From: Actinomycetes bacterium
GTDB lineage: Bacteria; Actinomycetota; Acidimicrobiia; Acidimicrobiales; Palsa-688
Assembly (NCBI GenBank): GCA_021827225.1
Contig: JAKAXG010000145.1
Span: 1-8,743 of the forward strand
Length of the DNA stretch: 8,743 bases
Direction of reading: 5' to 3'
Shown here: piece by piece, positions 6,512 to 8,743 of the stretch
Position numbering within the stretch: position 1 is the first letter of the stretch
Layout: every line of letters starts with the position of its first letter
Position numbers and translations under genes: made by a program
The notes under the pieces: generated by a model
Seen by the model: only the letters and a program-made list of their open reading frames with translations
The model's database searches: none
Told to the model about the DNA's origin: nothing

Positions 6512-8743
<2,232 letters not shown>

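Overview
The window is a very GC-rich (roughly 70% or more), gene-dense stretch of bacterial chromosome. Codons ending in G or C dominate in all seven genes. The protein types point to an actinobacterium (Actinomycetota): a long-form ArgG, an LldD2-like FMN dehydrogenase, a secreted subtilase and a DHA2 pump with a TetR regulator. Several genes also lack a Shine-Dalgarno sequence and instead have a -10-like box right before the start codon. The class is not certain; an uncultured, Acidimicrobiia-like lineage would fit. I see no mobile element, CRISPR array, tRNA or rRNA.

Layout, left to right: (1) 1-1462, minus strand: a secreted S8 (subtilisin-family) serine peptidase with a complete catalytic triad; its C-terminus runs off the left edge. 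(2) 1463-1621: a divergent promoter region with an AT-rich cluster of alternating ATCC/GGAT half-sites. (3) 1622-2251, plus: a DUF1361 integral membrane protein. (4) 2252-2462: an intergenic region with a 25-bp imperfect palindrome overlapping a CATAAT box, a good candidate operator. (5) 2463-3968 and 3985-4659, plus: a DHA2-type 14-TM MFS exporter followed 16 nt later by a TetR-family regulator, probably a self-regulated efflux operon. (6) 4696-6318, plus: glucose-6-phosphate isomerase (pgi). (7) 6319-6511: a 193-bp gap between convergent genes, dense in secondary structure. (8) 6512-7930, minus: argininosuccinate synthase of the long type (argG). (9) 7931-7979: a 49-bp divergent promoter gap. 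(10) 7980 to the right edge, plus: the N-terminal two thirds of an FMN-dependent alpha-hydroxyacid (L-lactate type) dehydrogenase.

The coding genes are ordinary: central carbon metabolism (pgi, lactate oxidation), arginine synthesis, efflux and a secreted protease. They form no single pathway apart from the pump and its regulator. The most interesting part is the pgi/argG convergent gap. Read on the minus strand, positions 6419-6335 can fold into a compact three-way junction of 29 base pairs in 85 nt. Its two hairpins carry the same octamer, CUGCCCCU, in their loops. A promoter-like pair (GTAACA, 17 bp, TACAAT) sits so that transcription would start at the first base of the closing stem. This looks like an undescribed small RNA with twin C-rich loops, similar in architecture to actinobacterial 6C RNA. 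The second notable pattern is that pgi, argG and the dehydrogenase each have a -10-like hexamer exactly 7 nt before the start codon, which suggests leaderless mRNAs.
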